A stretch of DNA of 64,000 nucleotides. Source: Siphonodentalium dalli (taxonomy: Eukaryota > Mollusca > Scaphopoda > Gadilida > Siphonodentaliidae). This document shows, in pieces, positions 46,626 to 58,178 of the stretch. The position numbers and the translations under genes were made by a program. Numbering within the stretch: position 1 is the stretch's first letter; each line of letters starts with the position of its first letter. The stretch lies in NCBI GenBank assembly GCA_032622095.1, contig CP136062.1, positions 135,384,960 through 135,448,959 on the forward strand, written 5' to 3'. The notes below the pieces were generated by a model that worked only from the letters and a program-made list of their open reading frames with translations, searched no databases and was not told the origin of the DNA.

Positions 46626-49600
46626 TCAATTGCTAAGAATTGCTTCCAGAGCTTCCCATCTTTCCCCATATTTTTTACTTCTATCATTCAAGGAATATGT
46701 GTTTAGAGTTTCAATTCTTTTATAATATTTAAAAAATTCAAGAAGTCCATTTATAGTTGGGTTGGTAGCCCTCATCTTACATGAGTATATAAATTTTCTA
46801 TACAGCATTGTACAGATATCAAGGGTATCATTGGGATGTATATCTCCATGCATACCTAGGACAGTATACTCTGGTTTTAATTCGAATGTAATATCACACT
46901 TTTCTTTTAACTTATGTTGGAGTTGAAGTAGAACTGATTTTGAAATGGGGCAATCCCAAAAGAGATGTATAACTGTTTCTTTCGTGTTCCCACAAAAAGA
47001 GCATAATTCTGTTTCTGACAGTTTACACTTGAATAATTTTGAATTTGTATAAAGTATGTCTTGATTAATTTTGTATTGAAAACTTATCAGGCCAGTATCA
47101 TCTGTGATATGATATGGGTTCCTATATATTTGTTTCCAATCCAAATCACATAAAGCTATTCCAAGTCTATTAGACCATTTTTTTTGTATGTGGGAAGGTG
47201 TTTCAGCATATTGTCTAAGAATAATTGGGTAAAAAATCTTACATGGTGTTAAGGCATTCCCGAGAATTTCTATTTTTTCTTTTTTAATTGATTCAAGTTT
47301 CTCACTATTTCTCAAACATGCTCTCCATTGGGATGGTATCGCATTCAACAGTCCTTGATAGTGTGTGAAAGGAATTTGTAAATTATAAGTGCTACAGAAT
47401 GATGGATAATCTAAGAGTCCACCATCGTCTTTCATCAAGTCATTTATAAAAAATACACCTTGCTTTATCCATTTAGTGTTTAAGAGCATATGATTGTCTA
47501 TTTTTATATATTTATTCCAATAAATGGATTGGGATTGGATGTCTTGTGGGGCTGTGCTGATATCTTGATCTACCAAACTCCAAGCCTGTATAACGCTTTT
47601 CCAAAATGGATTAACTTTATTTGCCATAATAGTCAGTGCTTCATTTTGAAAGAACCAAACTTTTGGACCACCAAAGGGCTCCAAGTCATCTAAAATTATA
47701 TTTTTCCAGCTGGCATTATTGGAAGTGTCTAGCAATTTTTGTATCCAGGTCATTTTTAATGCATTTGCAAACGAGTCAATATGTGGAAACTTCAAGCCTC
47801 CGTTTTCAATTTCATTTATTATAACATTACGTTTAATTTTATCTTTTTTTCCAGACCATAAAAAGCGATAAAAGATTTGTTGGATTTTTAGAGATGTGTC
47901 TTTTGAAGGGGGAGGTAGTACTGATAGACAGTGAATTAACATTGGAAGTGCAAGAGTCTTTATTACTGTTGTTTTTCCAGTAAGACTTAGTTGTCTGAAG
48001 GACCAGTCATTCAGTAGATTTTCTAGCTTTTTTATTTTTGTCTTGTAATTATTTTCAATGTAGTCGTCATTGAAGAGGTTGAATTCAATACCAAGTATAG
48101 TGACCGAATTTGAGTGATTCCATAGTATATTTTCTTCTGTTGGAATTTCTTCACCACAGCCCCGTTTCGATCCAATCCATAAGACTTGAGTTTTTTGGAA
48201 GTTTGCTTTTAGTCCTGTTATCTTTGCGAAATTTCGGACTGTATTAAGGGCTTCGTTTAATGAGTGTGAGTCATTCCTGAGGAAGAGGTTCATGTCATCT
48301 GCATATTGTGAGACCATGTATTCAGTTTTGTTAATTTTTATCCCGTTTATATCTATATTATTTTTTAAAGATGCGCTAAGAGTTTCTACCGCTAAAATAA
48401 ACAGGTAAGGAGAAAGTGGGTCACCTTGTCTTACCCCTCTATGTATATCTATCTTGTTAGATAGGTTTCCGTTATTGACAATATAGCTGAAAATATCTGA
48501 ATAAAAGGTTTTTACCCAACCGATGATATCTGGTCCAAATTTGTAAAATTTTAAACAATTTTCTAAATAACTCCATTCTAAGGAGTCAAAAGCTTTTTCA
48601 AAATCAAGTAGTACTAGTAATCCAGGTATATCTCTTTGCTCGCACTTTTCTAATAAATCAAATGTAAGCCTTGTTGATTCCCCAATGTAACGCCCTGCTA
48701 GAAATCCAAGTTGTGAATCTGAAATAAGTTTTGGGAGGACTTTCTTTACCCGATTAGCAATAACTGTTGATCCAATTTTAACATCAACATTGAGAAGCGA
48801 AATAGGCCTCCAATTTTTAATGTATTCTTTAGGTTTATTGGGTTTTGGCAGACATGTTATAATTCCACATCTTTGCGTGACTGATAATTTTTGTGTACGA
48901 AAACCATAGTTCAATGAGTTAACAACAAATTGCCCCAGATCTTTCCAGAAAAATTTGTAGAATTCTGCTGTATATCCATCTGATCCTGGGGATTTTTCAT
49001 TTTTTATCTTTTTTAATGATGCTGTGCATTCGTATTCAGTTAGTTGTCCCTCCAAGGATTCAGTTTCTTGCGTATCCAAGAAATTCAGAAAAGGGTTTTC
49101 AACATCAAGAAAATTATTTTCTTCATCTCCAGCTGTTGGTTCAATCTTTGATTCATATAGATTTTTGTAAAAATTGTGTTGTTCTTCAATTATGTCAGAA
49201 AGTTCGGTTATTTCAGATCCATCACTTTTAATTAGTTTGGCAATAGTTTTTTCAGTGTAGCTTCTTTTTTCTAAATTGCAAAAGTATTTGGTTGATTTTT
49301 CCCCTTCTACTTTCCATTTTGCTTTTGTTCTCAGAATTATTCCCTGTATTTTCTTGTCTCTTAATTCGATTAGCTCTGATTTTAATTTATCTATTTTTGC
49401 AGCGACCGATTCATCACCATTGTCGAGTATTTCCGAAAGCCTTGAAATTTCTGTCTCAAGTTTATTTTCAGATTCATTTCTTCCCTTTTTCAAATTTGAA
49501 GAGTATGCAATAGTTGGGCCACGAATCATAATTTTTAGGGTTTCCCAAAATAGTTGATCATTGATTTTAAAAAGATTTTCCTCCCCAATGCGTATATTTT

Positions 49601-50438
49601 CAGTGTTATTATTCACATATTGGTCTACTACCTCAGCAATTATAGTTTTAACTAATTCTATATACTTTTTGTCTCTCAATAAACTGTTGTTAAATTTCCA
49701 TGTCCCTCTGCCCCTGGGATGACTCACAAATTGTATAGTTAAGCTCACTGGAGAATGGTCTGATTTATAACTAATATGTATATCAGATTTTTTTATGAAA
49801 GACTGAAGATCAGAGGAGACCAGGAAGTAGTCGAGCCTAGCCATTTTACTTCCTGGGCCCCTCCAACTGTATCGTTTAATGCCTGGGTTATGAAGCCTCC
49901 ATGTATCGTGTAAATCTAACCTCATTTGCCAGAACTTCATTTTTTCATTTGATTTTGTGTTGTTTTTCTGTTTATAATGTATTGTATCTATTGAATAGTC
50001 TTGAGGTACATTCCAGTCTCCTGCAATTATTATAGAGGAGTTTTCCAATTTGTCAATTTTGTTAAAAAGTTTTTCAAAAAACATTGGGCTGTCCTCGTTC
50101 GGCCCATATACAGCACATAGGCTAAGTCTCTGATGTTGGATTGTAATATCAAGAATGATGTAATTTCCACCGTCATCAGCCACTATTTCGTGTATTTCAT
50201 ACTGGATTGAATTTTTAAAAATAATGGCCACCCCTCTTTTAGCACTGGAAAATGAAGAAAAAATGGCTTCATAACCCCATTCCATCCTCCATCTTTTTTC
50301 TGTTTCTTTACTTGAATGCGTATCAATTAACAAAGAAATATCGTACCTAGCTCTACATCTATTAAATAAATCTCTACGCTTTACATGGTCAGACGACAAC
50401 CCACGACAGTTCATGGCTCCAATTGATATATTAGCCAT
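46626..50438 (-). CDS. LINE ORF2: endonuclease-reverse transcriptase
   Basis: A 1270-residue protein from the ATG at 50438 (the frame stays open two codons upstream). Residues 1-240 are an APE-type endonuclease: Asn in MNCRG (10), GDWN (140-143), RLDYFLVS (201-208) and SDHSPV (226-231), which would nick target DNA. The reverse transcriptase spans about 480-760: SPGSDGY, LPKPNKP, NWRPISLLN, VLLDFEKAFDS (catalytic Asp ~612), GVRQGDPLSPYLF and QYADD (712-715, catalytic pair). A C-terminal zinc-binding motif CSFCGNTKETVIHLFWDC (C1146, C1149, H1158, C1163) is typical of the L1/Tx1 group. All key residues are present and there is no stop or frameshift, so it may be active. Its codon use is AT-rich like the surroundings. 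Confidence 0.95.
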   Translation of the reverse strand: MANISIGAMNCRGLSSDHVKRRDLFNRCRARYDISLLIDTHSSKETEKRWRMEWGYEAIFSSFSSAKRGVAIIFKNSIQYEIHEIVADDGGNYIILDITIQHQRLSLCAVYGPNEDSPMFFEKLFNKIDKLENSSIIIAGDWNVPQDYSIDTIHYKQKNNTKSNEKMKFWQMRLDLHDTWRLHNPGIKRYSWRGPGSKMARLDYFLVSSDLQSFIKKSDIHISYKSDHSPVSLTIQFVSHPRGRGTWKFNNSLLRDKKYIELVKTIIAEVVDQYVNNNTENIRIGEENLFKINDQLFWETLKIMIRGPTIAYSSNLKKGRNESENKLETEISRLSEILDNGDESVAAKIDKLKSELIELRDKKIQGIILRTKAKWKVEGEKSTKYFCNLEKRSYTEKTIAKLIKSDGSEITELSDIIEEQHNFYKNLYESKIEPTAGDEENNFLDVENPFLNFLDTQETESLEGQLTEYECTASLKKIKNEKSPGSDGYTAEFYKFFWKDLGQFVVNSLNYGFRTQKLSVTQRCGIITCLPKPNKPKEYIKNWRPISLLNVDVKIGSTVIANRVKKVLPKLISDSQLGFLAGRYIGESTRLTFDLLEKCEQRDIPGLLVLLDFEKAFDSLEWSYLENCLKFYKFGPDIIGWVKTFYSDIFSYIVNNGNLSNKIDIHRGVRQGDPLSPYLFILAVETLSASLKNNIDINGIKINKTEYMVSQYADDMNLFLRNDSHSLNEALNTVRNFAKITGLKANFQKTQVLWIGSKRGCGEEIPTEENILWNHSNSVTILGIEFNLFNDDYIENNYKTKIKKLENLLNDWSFRQLSLTGKTTVIKTLALPMLIHCLSVLPPPSKDTSLKIQQIFYRFLWSGKKDKIKRNVIINEIENGGLKFPHIDSFANALKMTWIQKLLDTSNNASWKNIILDDLEPFGGPKVWFFQNEALTIMANKVNPFWKSVIQAWSLVDQDISTAPQDIQSQSIYWNKYIKIDNHMLLNTKWIKQGVFFINDLMKDDGGLLDYPSFCSTYNLQIPFTHYQGLLNAIPSQWRACLRNSEKLESIKKEKIEILGNALTPCKIFYPIILRQYAETPSHIQKKWSNRLGIALCDLDWKQIYRNPYHITDDTGLISFQYKINQDILYTNSKLFKCKLSETELCSFCGNTKETVIHLFWDCPISKSVLLQLQHKLKEKCDITFELKPEYTVLGMHGDIHPNDTLDICTMLYRKFIYSCKMRATNPTINGLLEFFKYYKRIETLNTYSLNDRSKKYGERWEALEAILSN

Positions 50439-51885
50439 TTTCAATATTCAATAAGATAACAATCATATCATTGATTATCCGTCTTAAATATCTGCTTTCA
50501 TTTTTTATATTGTAACATGTATAAGAGTTCAAATAAAAAAGTAATGAACGATGAAATGTATGCATGATCTTAGTTTTTTTATCAACAATAACAACGGACT
50601 TCTGGTGTTTGACAGTGTATGTATTATAAAAGGTAAATACATCTGGATATGCAACAACAACAGTCATGAAGGCTTTAAGTGGTTTTACCTTCAATATGTA
50701 TTTGTAGATATCCAATATTTCTCATTTCCTTTTACGGTACATGGGCTCCAATTTTGTGATGTTTTTTTTGTGTCTTTATAATGATCTCCTCAATTTGTAT
50801 GAGTAACTTACTGTTTGGTTAATTCCATTCAATATTTATTATCGTATTTAAATTTTTCAGTTTATTTATTTTTATTTTTTGGTTCATTTTCAAAAAAACT
50901 TGAATATATATTTTGTCAAGTTCTCCGACCCGCAGTGATGACCTTGGCTGGTTCACTCTCTGGGCACAAGAATCATTTCCATGTATATCTCTGCGCAGAG
51001 AGCAATTCAGCCACAATAATCACCTACTCTTGAGGTACATTGTTTTGGTTTAAAATGTACCTCATGTAAAAAAAAATAAAAAAATTTCCTCCTTTGACAA
51101 AGTGAACCATTGGAAGCAACAAGTTTTGCCTTGTGCTTTTCCCCATTAACATAAATAAATGAGTATACTATTGTGAGTAACAATTTGTTTTCTCACATGT
51201 TTAACATTTTTTGATACATACAACAACATAAATATATTTTCCCCGCGTGATACAACCATATACATTGCCATACATATATATATATACATATATAATTTAC
51301 AACGTGCTTCCGTGTGAACAACATTTCAGACATTCATAATTATCCTTATTTCCATTTTGCTATTCTAGGGGGCTGACCAGTACTTAAAACTACCTTTCGA
51401 TGATAAACAATTGGTCCAACAGTTAAATCTTGTTAATGATGTTGTCACGCCTCATTGTTAACTGTTTATTATAGATATAGTGAGATTTTGCTTGTTAATA
51501 CTTGAAAACCGTCCCAAAACATTGTTAAATTGTCTTAGGTACTTGGAAGTTAAGTACCGGTATTAATGAAAGGAAAAGTGCATACAGGTAACAATGTCAT
51601 GATGTGTGAGAAAACAGGAAGTATATCTCTTGCAGACTCCCAGAAGGGCTAAAATTGTGCAAATTTACTCACGGAATACTATTGGTCCAATGACTAAGTA
51701 CCAGTAGTTTGGAAATTTAGGGGGAAAACAAAACTCCACACAATACCTCCAAGGCAGATATAGAGCTTTATTTTCTTCCCAAGATTTTCTTGTAGCTTAT
51801 CAGGTATGTGTACCTGTATTGTTTAATAAACATAAATATATATATATATATATGGGTGTACAATTTTATTTATTCATGAAACAGT
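50439..51885 (-). other. LINE inter-ORF region
   Basis: 1.45 kb between ORF1 and ORF2 without a convincing frame; the 94-codon minus frame ending at 50431 overlaps the start of ORF2 and has no recognised motif. It has several A/T tracts, a TATATA repeat at 51278-51292 and a small inverted pair (GAGGTACATTGTTTTGG...AAAATGTACCTC near 51032-51064). Confidence 0.5.
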
Positions 51886-52749
51886 TTATTTTTTTGTTAC
51901 TAGCTTCAAGAAGGGTTCTTGTTTCATGTATACTAGTTTTGTCTGCTTCTTCTCTTTCTCTGGTAGTGCAGCTCTTTCTCTCAAAAGTTCGCCTCTGAAT
52001 TTAGAAACAGATGGAGGTAGATCTATGGACACACCTGCTGACGATCCTGGTGGCAGTTTTTTGGCGCTATTCAAGACCATGTCTCTGTCTGGCAGAGATA
52101 GGAACCTGATCATAATATCAGGGCAGGAATCCCTACCTGATGGTAAACGATGGCAAGCACCGAGGAACATGTCTCTTAATTGTTCTTCCTGAATATGGAG
52201 TTCAGACGAGAAGAAGTCCAAAGCTTTCCCTGACGTAATTCTGGGAGTTTCAGACCTCGATCCTTTAATCCCTCTCAACACCAGGTTCCATTTTCGTCCC
52301 CATAGGTCGAGTTTCGTATGGGCTATTTCCAGATTATTGAGTTTCTCCGAAAATGAATTTACTTTATCTTCCAATGCACTTATTGACTCGGAGCCACATT
52401 CTTTTATTTTTTCCTTCAAGTCTTCATGTACAAAGTCTATGCTGACCTTCAGTTCATCAAGTGTTTCTTCCTGTTTAGCAACTTTCTCTTCTACCGCGTT
52501 AGTATCATCTCGTAGAGATTTTACAGACTCCGCAGAATTCTTGGATGTTTTTTCCACATCTTCCATTTTTTTTTGAAGTTCTACCACTGTCTTTTCTACA
52601 CAGTCAAGCCGGCCGCCTATAGATTGGTGTAGCTGCACAAAACATTTAGATATATCGCTAAAGTCTTTGCATTTATAGAGGTTTTCTAGTTTTTCGTTTT
52701 GTTCAACCTGTTTGTCTTTCGACTGCCTCGTTTCCATGACCGCTGTCAT
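51886..52749 (-). CDS. LINE ORF1: coiled-coil RNA-binding protein
   Basis: A 287-residue frame from the first in-frame ATG at 52749; the frame stays open a further 27 codons upstream, without an ATG. Residues ~48-148 have heptad-like Leu/Val spacing with Lys/Glu richness (LDCVEKTVVELQKKMEDVE and onward), a coiled coil for trimerisation. After that come NLVLRGI (155-161) and PDIMIRFLSLPDRDMVL (~209-225), corresponding to the two core strands of the RRM-like domain in L1-type ORF1 proteins, with ACHRLPS between. A basic C-terminal third follows (REL...KEKKQTKLVYMKQ). ORF1 protein coats LINE RNA and acts as chaperone. It sits on the same strand upstream of ORF2. Confidence 0.85.
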   Translation of the reverse strand: MTAVMETRQSKDKQVEQNEKLENLYKCKDFSDISKCFVQLHQSIGGRLDCVEKTVVELQKKMEDVEKTSKNSAESVKSLRDDTNAVEEKVAKQEETLDELKVSIDFVHEDLKEKIKECGSESISALEDKVNSFSEKLNNLEIAHTKLDLWGRKWNLVLRGIKGSRSETPRITSGKALDFFSSELHIQEEQLRDMFLGACHRLPSGRDSCPDIMIRFLSLPDRDMVLNSAKKLPPGSSAGVSIDLPPSVSKFRGELLRERAALPEKEKKQTKLVYMKQEPFLKLVTKK

Positions 52750-52950
52750 CGCTGATTGAGTCTCCTTATTCCGTGTAGTGAAGAAACTGTATTTTTTTTC
52801 ACTTCTGAGTACTTTTTGAACACATGCCAATCATTTGGATCGCTTTACGTACATCTTTCTTCAATTTCAGCTTATTTGCGGGGATATAATCTTGAAGAGG
52901 AGATTATTATTTCATTTTTAATTCGCGGAGTTCCAAACACGTTTTACCTC

Positions 52951-52970
52951 GCCGCCATTTTACCGGAAGT
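52951..52970 (-). promoter_or_regulatory. ETS + YY1-like motif at LINE 5' end
   Basis: On the minus strand the sequence reads ACTTCCGGTAAAATGGCGGC: an ETS core (ACTTCCGG) beside an AAAATGGCGGC YY1-type site. Mammalian L1 promoters use a YY1 site to fix transcription start. The match here suggests an internal TATA-less promoter about 200 bp before the ORF1 ATG. It is a motif match only. Confidence 0.45.
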
Positions 52971-53000
52971 CCCACCATATGTATGTTACTGGGACCTCAT

Positions 53001-54043
53001 ATGGGCCTTGGTGGAGATCAAATTAAGCTATGGCATGTTGCACATGGGACGATGAGGTGAAAACCTTCCTTCCCGACATCCATTGGAAAGAAGCTTCGAG
53101 AAATGTAAAATTGAGATAAATAAAATTGTCCTGATGTACTAAAACATTTAAGCCTAGATCATTATGTGCATGGAACAAGAGCGACCAAATATCTCAAACA
53201 TTAACGTGACTGTCAATGGCTAGAAAATAACTGTGATCAGTGCATCCAACTAATCAGTGAATTATTTGCATGTGTATCAACTCGGATTATCTGTTACTCT
53301 CACAACAACCTGCAACAACTGAAGTATTCAAGTCCAGCATATTGACTGCTTGTCATTTAGTATAATTGAAGTTGCTGCAATAGACTAACAAAAGTTGTAT
53401 GGAATAATGCTAGATAATGGGCTGGTTGACCGACTAGTCAGGAAATAGTTAGAAATTGTGTGTATAATGCACAATGACCTAGGTTTGCAGATATTAGCAA
53501 TTTATAGAAATATATTTCCAATTGCAGCCTGGTAAATGTCCTCTCTATGTATTTATTTTCAAAATATATCAACCTTAGTTGAATTGGAGGTTAAAAACTG
53601 ATGGATATGGATATGTCTACAAAATGTCAACAATGACTCGAAAGTGAAGATTGAGTTCACTGTCCTGAGATGTTATCAGCTTAAAATGAATTACAGCCAA
53701 AATAGCAAAAACACATGTTTGGATCACGTAATAGCTTGCAGGGGAAAAAGATATCTCACTGGATATGCAGGAGATATGCTGGGAAATTTATAAAAAAAAA
53801 ATTAAAATTGGATGCATATACCTTTCAGTGAAAAAAACAATTCTAGTGGTTTATATAAGTTGTACCTTATACAGTAAGTTATACTAGTGTTTTGTGCACC
53901 TTTCAGCTTCTGGTGGGTTAGTACTGTATTTGTCCACTTCATAGATTCATTAGAATTTCCATTTAGCAGTGTCGAATTTGACCACCAAGGTAGACCTAGC
54001 ATACTCTCATCACACACTCACCTGGAAACTCCAATTACTAGAG
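53001..54043 (-). other. SLC17 intron between LINE and inverted-repeat element
   Basis: AT-rich intron DNA. No feature was recognised. Confidence 0.5.
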
Positions 54044-57000
54044 TAGCTCATTGGTGGTTTTGTATGCACTTGTATGTCCAGAGCAAAACTCTTCATGAAT
54101 CCACTAATTGAAGGTACACAAACAATATTTGGTTGGTAACACATTTCCCATTGACGGCGAAATGGGTCAAATGGCCACGCCCCTTTTTGCGCGAAGTACT
54201 ACCACCCGTCGTGACTATATCTCCATAACCGTTGGACATAGGGGGTCGTGTGACCACTCAAAATGTGCGGAATGGCCACATTATGGGGGGCCAGTAATAC
54301 ATTTTCATATCCAAAAGTCAATGGTTTTTAAGATAATTGCCAAAAAACAAAAAAAAATCAATTTTTGAGGGCCTGAACCCCAATTTTGGGATTCAGCACT
54401 TTTATCTCAAAGTTGAGCCCCCAATTAGAATTTTATTGACCTATATCCATCGGTGCCACATACAGGTATCATTTCTGATATTTTCTGTACCATTATCGGA
54501 TGGGATTTGACCTTCAGGGAGCTCTTGACCCTGAAAATAAGGTTTTTGGATGGAATATATTGGTCGTAGAATGAAAAACAGACATTTTCCCAATAACAAA
54601 GATGTTGAGGAAATCATCAATTACAGGGTATTTGATCAGTAACCTAAAACTCCTACAAAAAGGTTACCTGGTGATATAATTTGAATGTAGTTCATCTTTT
54701 GTTATCTAGATTTCATGGCCTTTGATGTGAGATGGTTGCCAAAATGGTTATAAATGGAATGACATATACATGTATCACATTAGCAATATACATGTAAATG
54801 AGTTCAATGTGTTATTTTCTTTAAACTTATGGGAGAACAGGGTGTTTTTATGGTATTCTAATGTTGAATTGAATTATACTCAGCTCACAAGCAGGTTTAG
54901 TGATGTTGAGTTACTACAATTTGATCAATCAGTATGATTCGGTAGTCGAGCAGGTTGCGTCTTATCAGTCCCACATCAATTTTGATTGGCTGCATCACCA
55001 TTTTGTATAAAGGTTCTACAATTTCCCTAACACGTACATTATTTTAGAACAAATAATGGCTAGTCTGGCATGATCGCCTATATTTATATCCTGATATATG
55101 TATATGTATACGTAGATGTATATTTGCCCTAAATTGTTTCTGGTTCAAATTTGGGAGTTTGTAAGAAAATAAGTCATAAGAAAGATGCAGTTGCAGTAAT
55201 ATTAAAATATATTGTCCTGTTCAAAACTAACAAATACATGTCTATTGATTATTGGTGTGATATCCAGTAATAAAGACTAAAATAATCCTTCAGATTATTT
55301 TATAAGGGCTTTAGTCCAGTTATAATAAATCCACACATTAAAAATATAGGGCTTCCATACATACAGAATATTTTCCAACTTGACAATCGTTCCTTGTGTT
55401 CAACTGAGTGAGTTCATGTGAGGTTCATGGAAATTTATTTGGCAAGCTTGATTCTAAAGTGTCTAGCTTTATGGATTCCGAATGCAATCCTGTTGCGTTG
55501 TGAGCTCAGAGTGAGTTAGAAGACAAATACAAGCATCAGTTGATATGCAGATATAAATACATACAAATCTACATTCTGCAGGTAGCCATGCATGCTATGC
55601 AATCCTCCCTCATGTTTCAACTTATCAAGGAAAAATTATCACATTACCAATGACTATGATAGTCAGATGTTTTTGTAGATTTTGTAGATTTGTGGATGTT
55701 GTAGATTTTGTAGATTTGTGGATGTTGTAATGCAATATAGATCTCAATTATAGTTGCACAAATTTATTTTTCATTTCGTCCCTTTAAATTGATTTTTATT
55801 TTTTATGTATGTATATGTGCCACTCCAAAAATGTCAGTAAAAGTACTGTAAACCGTTCGGTTTGATGTTATAGGCACAGGAGATATATATATATATATAT
55901 ACTTTACATGTCAAATATTGTGAACTCTGCAGGTACGTGTATGTGTGTCAGTCGCCTTATGTGTGTGATGTACATGCAGTAACTACATGAATAATATAGT
56001 GAAATTTATGGTCTGCACTCTGCAGTATTTCAAAAACATGATATGGTCATGCCTACATATACATGTATATGTACACTGATTATAACACAATGATTGTCAG
56101 GTTATAATCTGTGTTTGAGGAAAGTTACTATGTATTTTTCATTTGTGTTGCATTTGTCAATATTAATGGGTCCCAGGAGCCCAGATGTTACTAGTGCAGA
56201 GCCCATTTAATTTTCATGAGACTGGTGGACTTCATGTCTATACTCCTAAATAAACATGACTCTGAGTCTTATCAGACCAAGACGGTATTGTGTAGGTTTT
56301 ACTAGAATTATATTTAGAAAAGACTCAACCATTATTTTTCCATTACCCTATATATCACAATATATTCATTTGGCAGTATTCATCCCAAGTTTAGTGGTGA
56401 TACTAATAAATTTGGTATGATAGTCAGGTAGAACAAAGCGATCTGAACAAATCAAGGATAAGCCACTATGTGTAGTGTACATTAAAAAACATGTATATTG
56501 TGAAATATTTTAATAATGGGTGCTGGTTTTTACAAACTGGCCATAATTGAGATGACTATTCCTGTTGTTTACCAAACATCAGCGTACACATTAAATATTT
56601 TGAAGTATATATGTTCTTGAATGTTTCATACATACACTGACTTTTGCACAAATTGCTCGGATTAGCCAAACAATGCAAAAAGAAACAACTTTAGGTAAAA
56701 TGATGGTACTATTTCTTAACAGAATCACCTTGACCTACAAACATCGATCATAGCAATCCAGCAGTACCCATCAGCAAAATATAAAATTAGCAGGACCTCT
56801 TAACCTGGGGTGGTATTGAAAATGAAAATATCTTTAACATGGTAAGTTATGAGGGCTATTAGCTATTATGAAGAATTATGTTAGTGAAATTATACACCCT
56901 CATCTTCTCCAACCTGAAACTATCATGGCCAATGAAAACTAATGTGGGACCGACAAATGCTCATTATCTGATTACAACATGTTTTTACTATGCCCAGATG

Positions 57001-57967
57001 CAATACCCATTTTAAGATCGCAACATGTGGCTGCTGCATGAAGCAAACAGCTGGTCATTCCATTTAGTAAAAGTGTTTAGCATTTTTCATAGCTTGGTCA
57101 CTTAAATCAGATCGTCTGTTAAATGTTGATAACAAATTTTGAAAACCTGTTTTGTTCAATCTGTACATTTCTGTTGATTAGAGCACAATTGTTACCTGAT
57201 TTTTGGTAAAGCACACCAGTTTCCAAGGCATGTTCAGTCGGGAAGAGCTCATGTTGTGTGTCGGGGTCAACACATCCTCAGCAGCAATTTCCAGCTAATC
57301 CCATTGTGTGTGGTCAATTGTGCTCTTAAGTTGATCAGAGAATGTGGATAGTTCTTTTAAAAAGTGTCCTTGTGGTATTGTATACTTGTGGTGCATTACA
57401 TGCTGAAATCGGTTTTTGGCAATTATCTTAAAAAACATTGACTTTTGGATATGAAAATGTATTACTGACCCCCCATAATGTGGATTTTCAGGGTCAAAAG
57501 CTCCTTGAAGGTCAATCCCATCCGATAATGGTACAGAAATTATACCTATATGTGGCACCGATGGATATAGATAAATAAAATTCTAATTGGGGGCTCAGCT
57601 TTGAGATGAAAGTGCTGAAGCCCAAAATTGGGGTTCAGGCCCTCAAAAATGTTGTTTTTTTTGGTTTTTGGCAATTATCTTAAAAACCATTGACTTTTGG
57701 ATATGAAAATGTATTACTGACCCCCAATAATGTGGCCATTCCGCACATTTTGAGTGGCCACACGACCCCCTATGTCCAACGATTCTGGAGATATAGTCAC
57801 GACGGGTGGTAGTACTTCGCGCAAAAAGGGGCGTGGCCATTTGACCCATTTCGCCGTCAATGGGAAATGTGTTACCAACCAAATATTGTTTGTGTACCTT
57901 CAATTAGTGGATTCATGAAGAGTTTTGCTCTGGACATACAAGTGCATACAAAACCACCAATGAGCTA
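54044..57967. mobile_element. 3.9-kb element with ~490-bp inverted repeats
   Basis: A left arm at 54044-54538 and a right arm at 57484-57967 are reverse complements at high identity (ends TAGCTCATTGGTGGTTTTG and CAAAACCACCAATGAGCTA). If the element begins at GCTCATTGG it is flanked by TA on both sides, a Tc1/mariner-type target site. Frames of 86-87 codons starting MKVHKQYLVGNTFP appear in both arms because the arms match. The left arm has a 10-bp insertion (TGATATTTTC), and the right arm is extended inward by a second copy of its ACATTATGGGGGGTCAG block (57415-57483). The centre holds no transposase frame, and includes TA microsatellites and a tandem TGTAGATTTTGTAGATTTG at 55673-55733. It is either a non-autonomous long-TIR transposon or an inverted pair of one repeat. 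Confidence 0.75.
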
Positions 57968-58178
57968 AAAAAAATCTTCATATTTGCCTGTATTAAAACA
58001 TTTTCCAATTAAAACAGCTTCTGAAACAGGTTTAAATGTCATTTGATCTAAAGGAGATAATTTCTCAGTAATAAGAGTGATATCGGTAGGGTTTTATGCG
58101 GTTTCAGACAAAAGTAATTTGCGACAGTTAATTCGGATTTTGCATCTTTAAAACATCTTCTAATCTACATGTACTCAC
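57968..58178 (-). other. SLC17 intron 5' end
   Basis: Short intron segment next to the donor at 58178, beginning GTGAGTACATG on the minus strand. Nothing else was recognised. Confidence 0.6.

Larger units (their letters stand above)
46472..53000 (-). mobile_element. L1/Tx1-type LINE in sense in SLC17 intron
   Basis: A non-LTR retrotransposon on the minus strand with ORF1 (51886-52749), ORF2 (46626-50438), a ~140-bp 3' UTR and a 16-base poly(A) (T run at 46472-46487). The 5' limit near 53.0 kb is a guess from the promoter-like motif at 52951-52970. The inter-ORF gap of 1.45 kb is long for this group. A 12-bp repeat, ATAAAAAAGTAA, sits next to the poly(A) (46460-46471) and at 50533-50544. This leaves open that the ORF2 half is a separate shorter insertion. 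ORF2 is uninterrupted, so the copy is young. Confidence 0.85.

Noticed and set aside
54108-57903. Matching 86-codon frames MKVHKQYLVGNT... on opposite strands
   Set aside because: They are the two arms of the inverted repeat; identical frames follow from identical DNA, with no coding signature.
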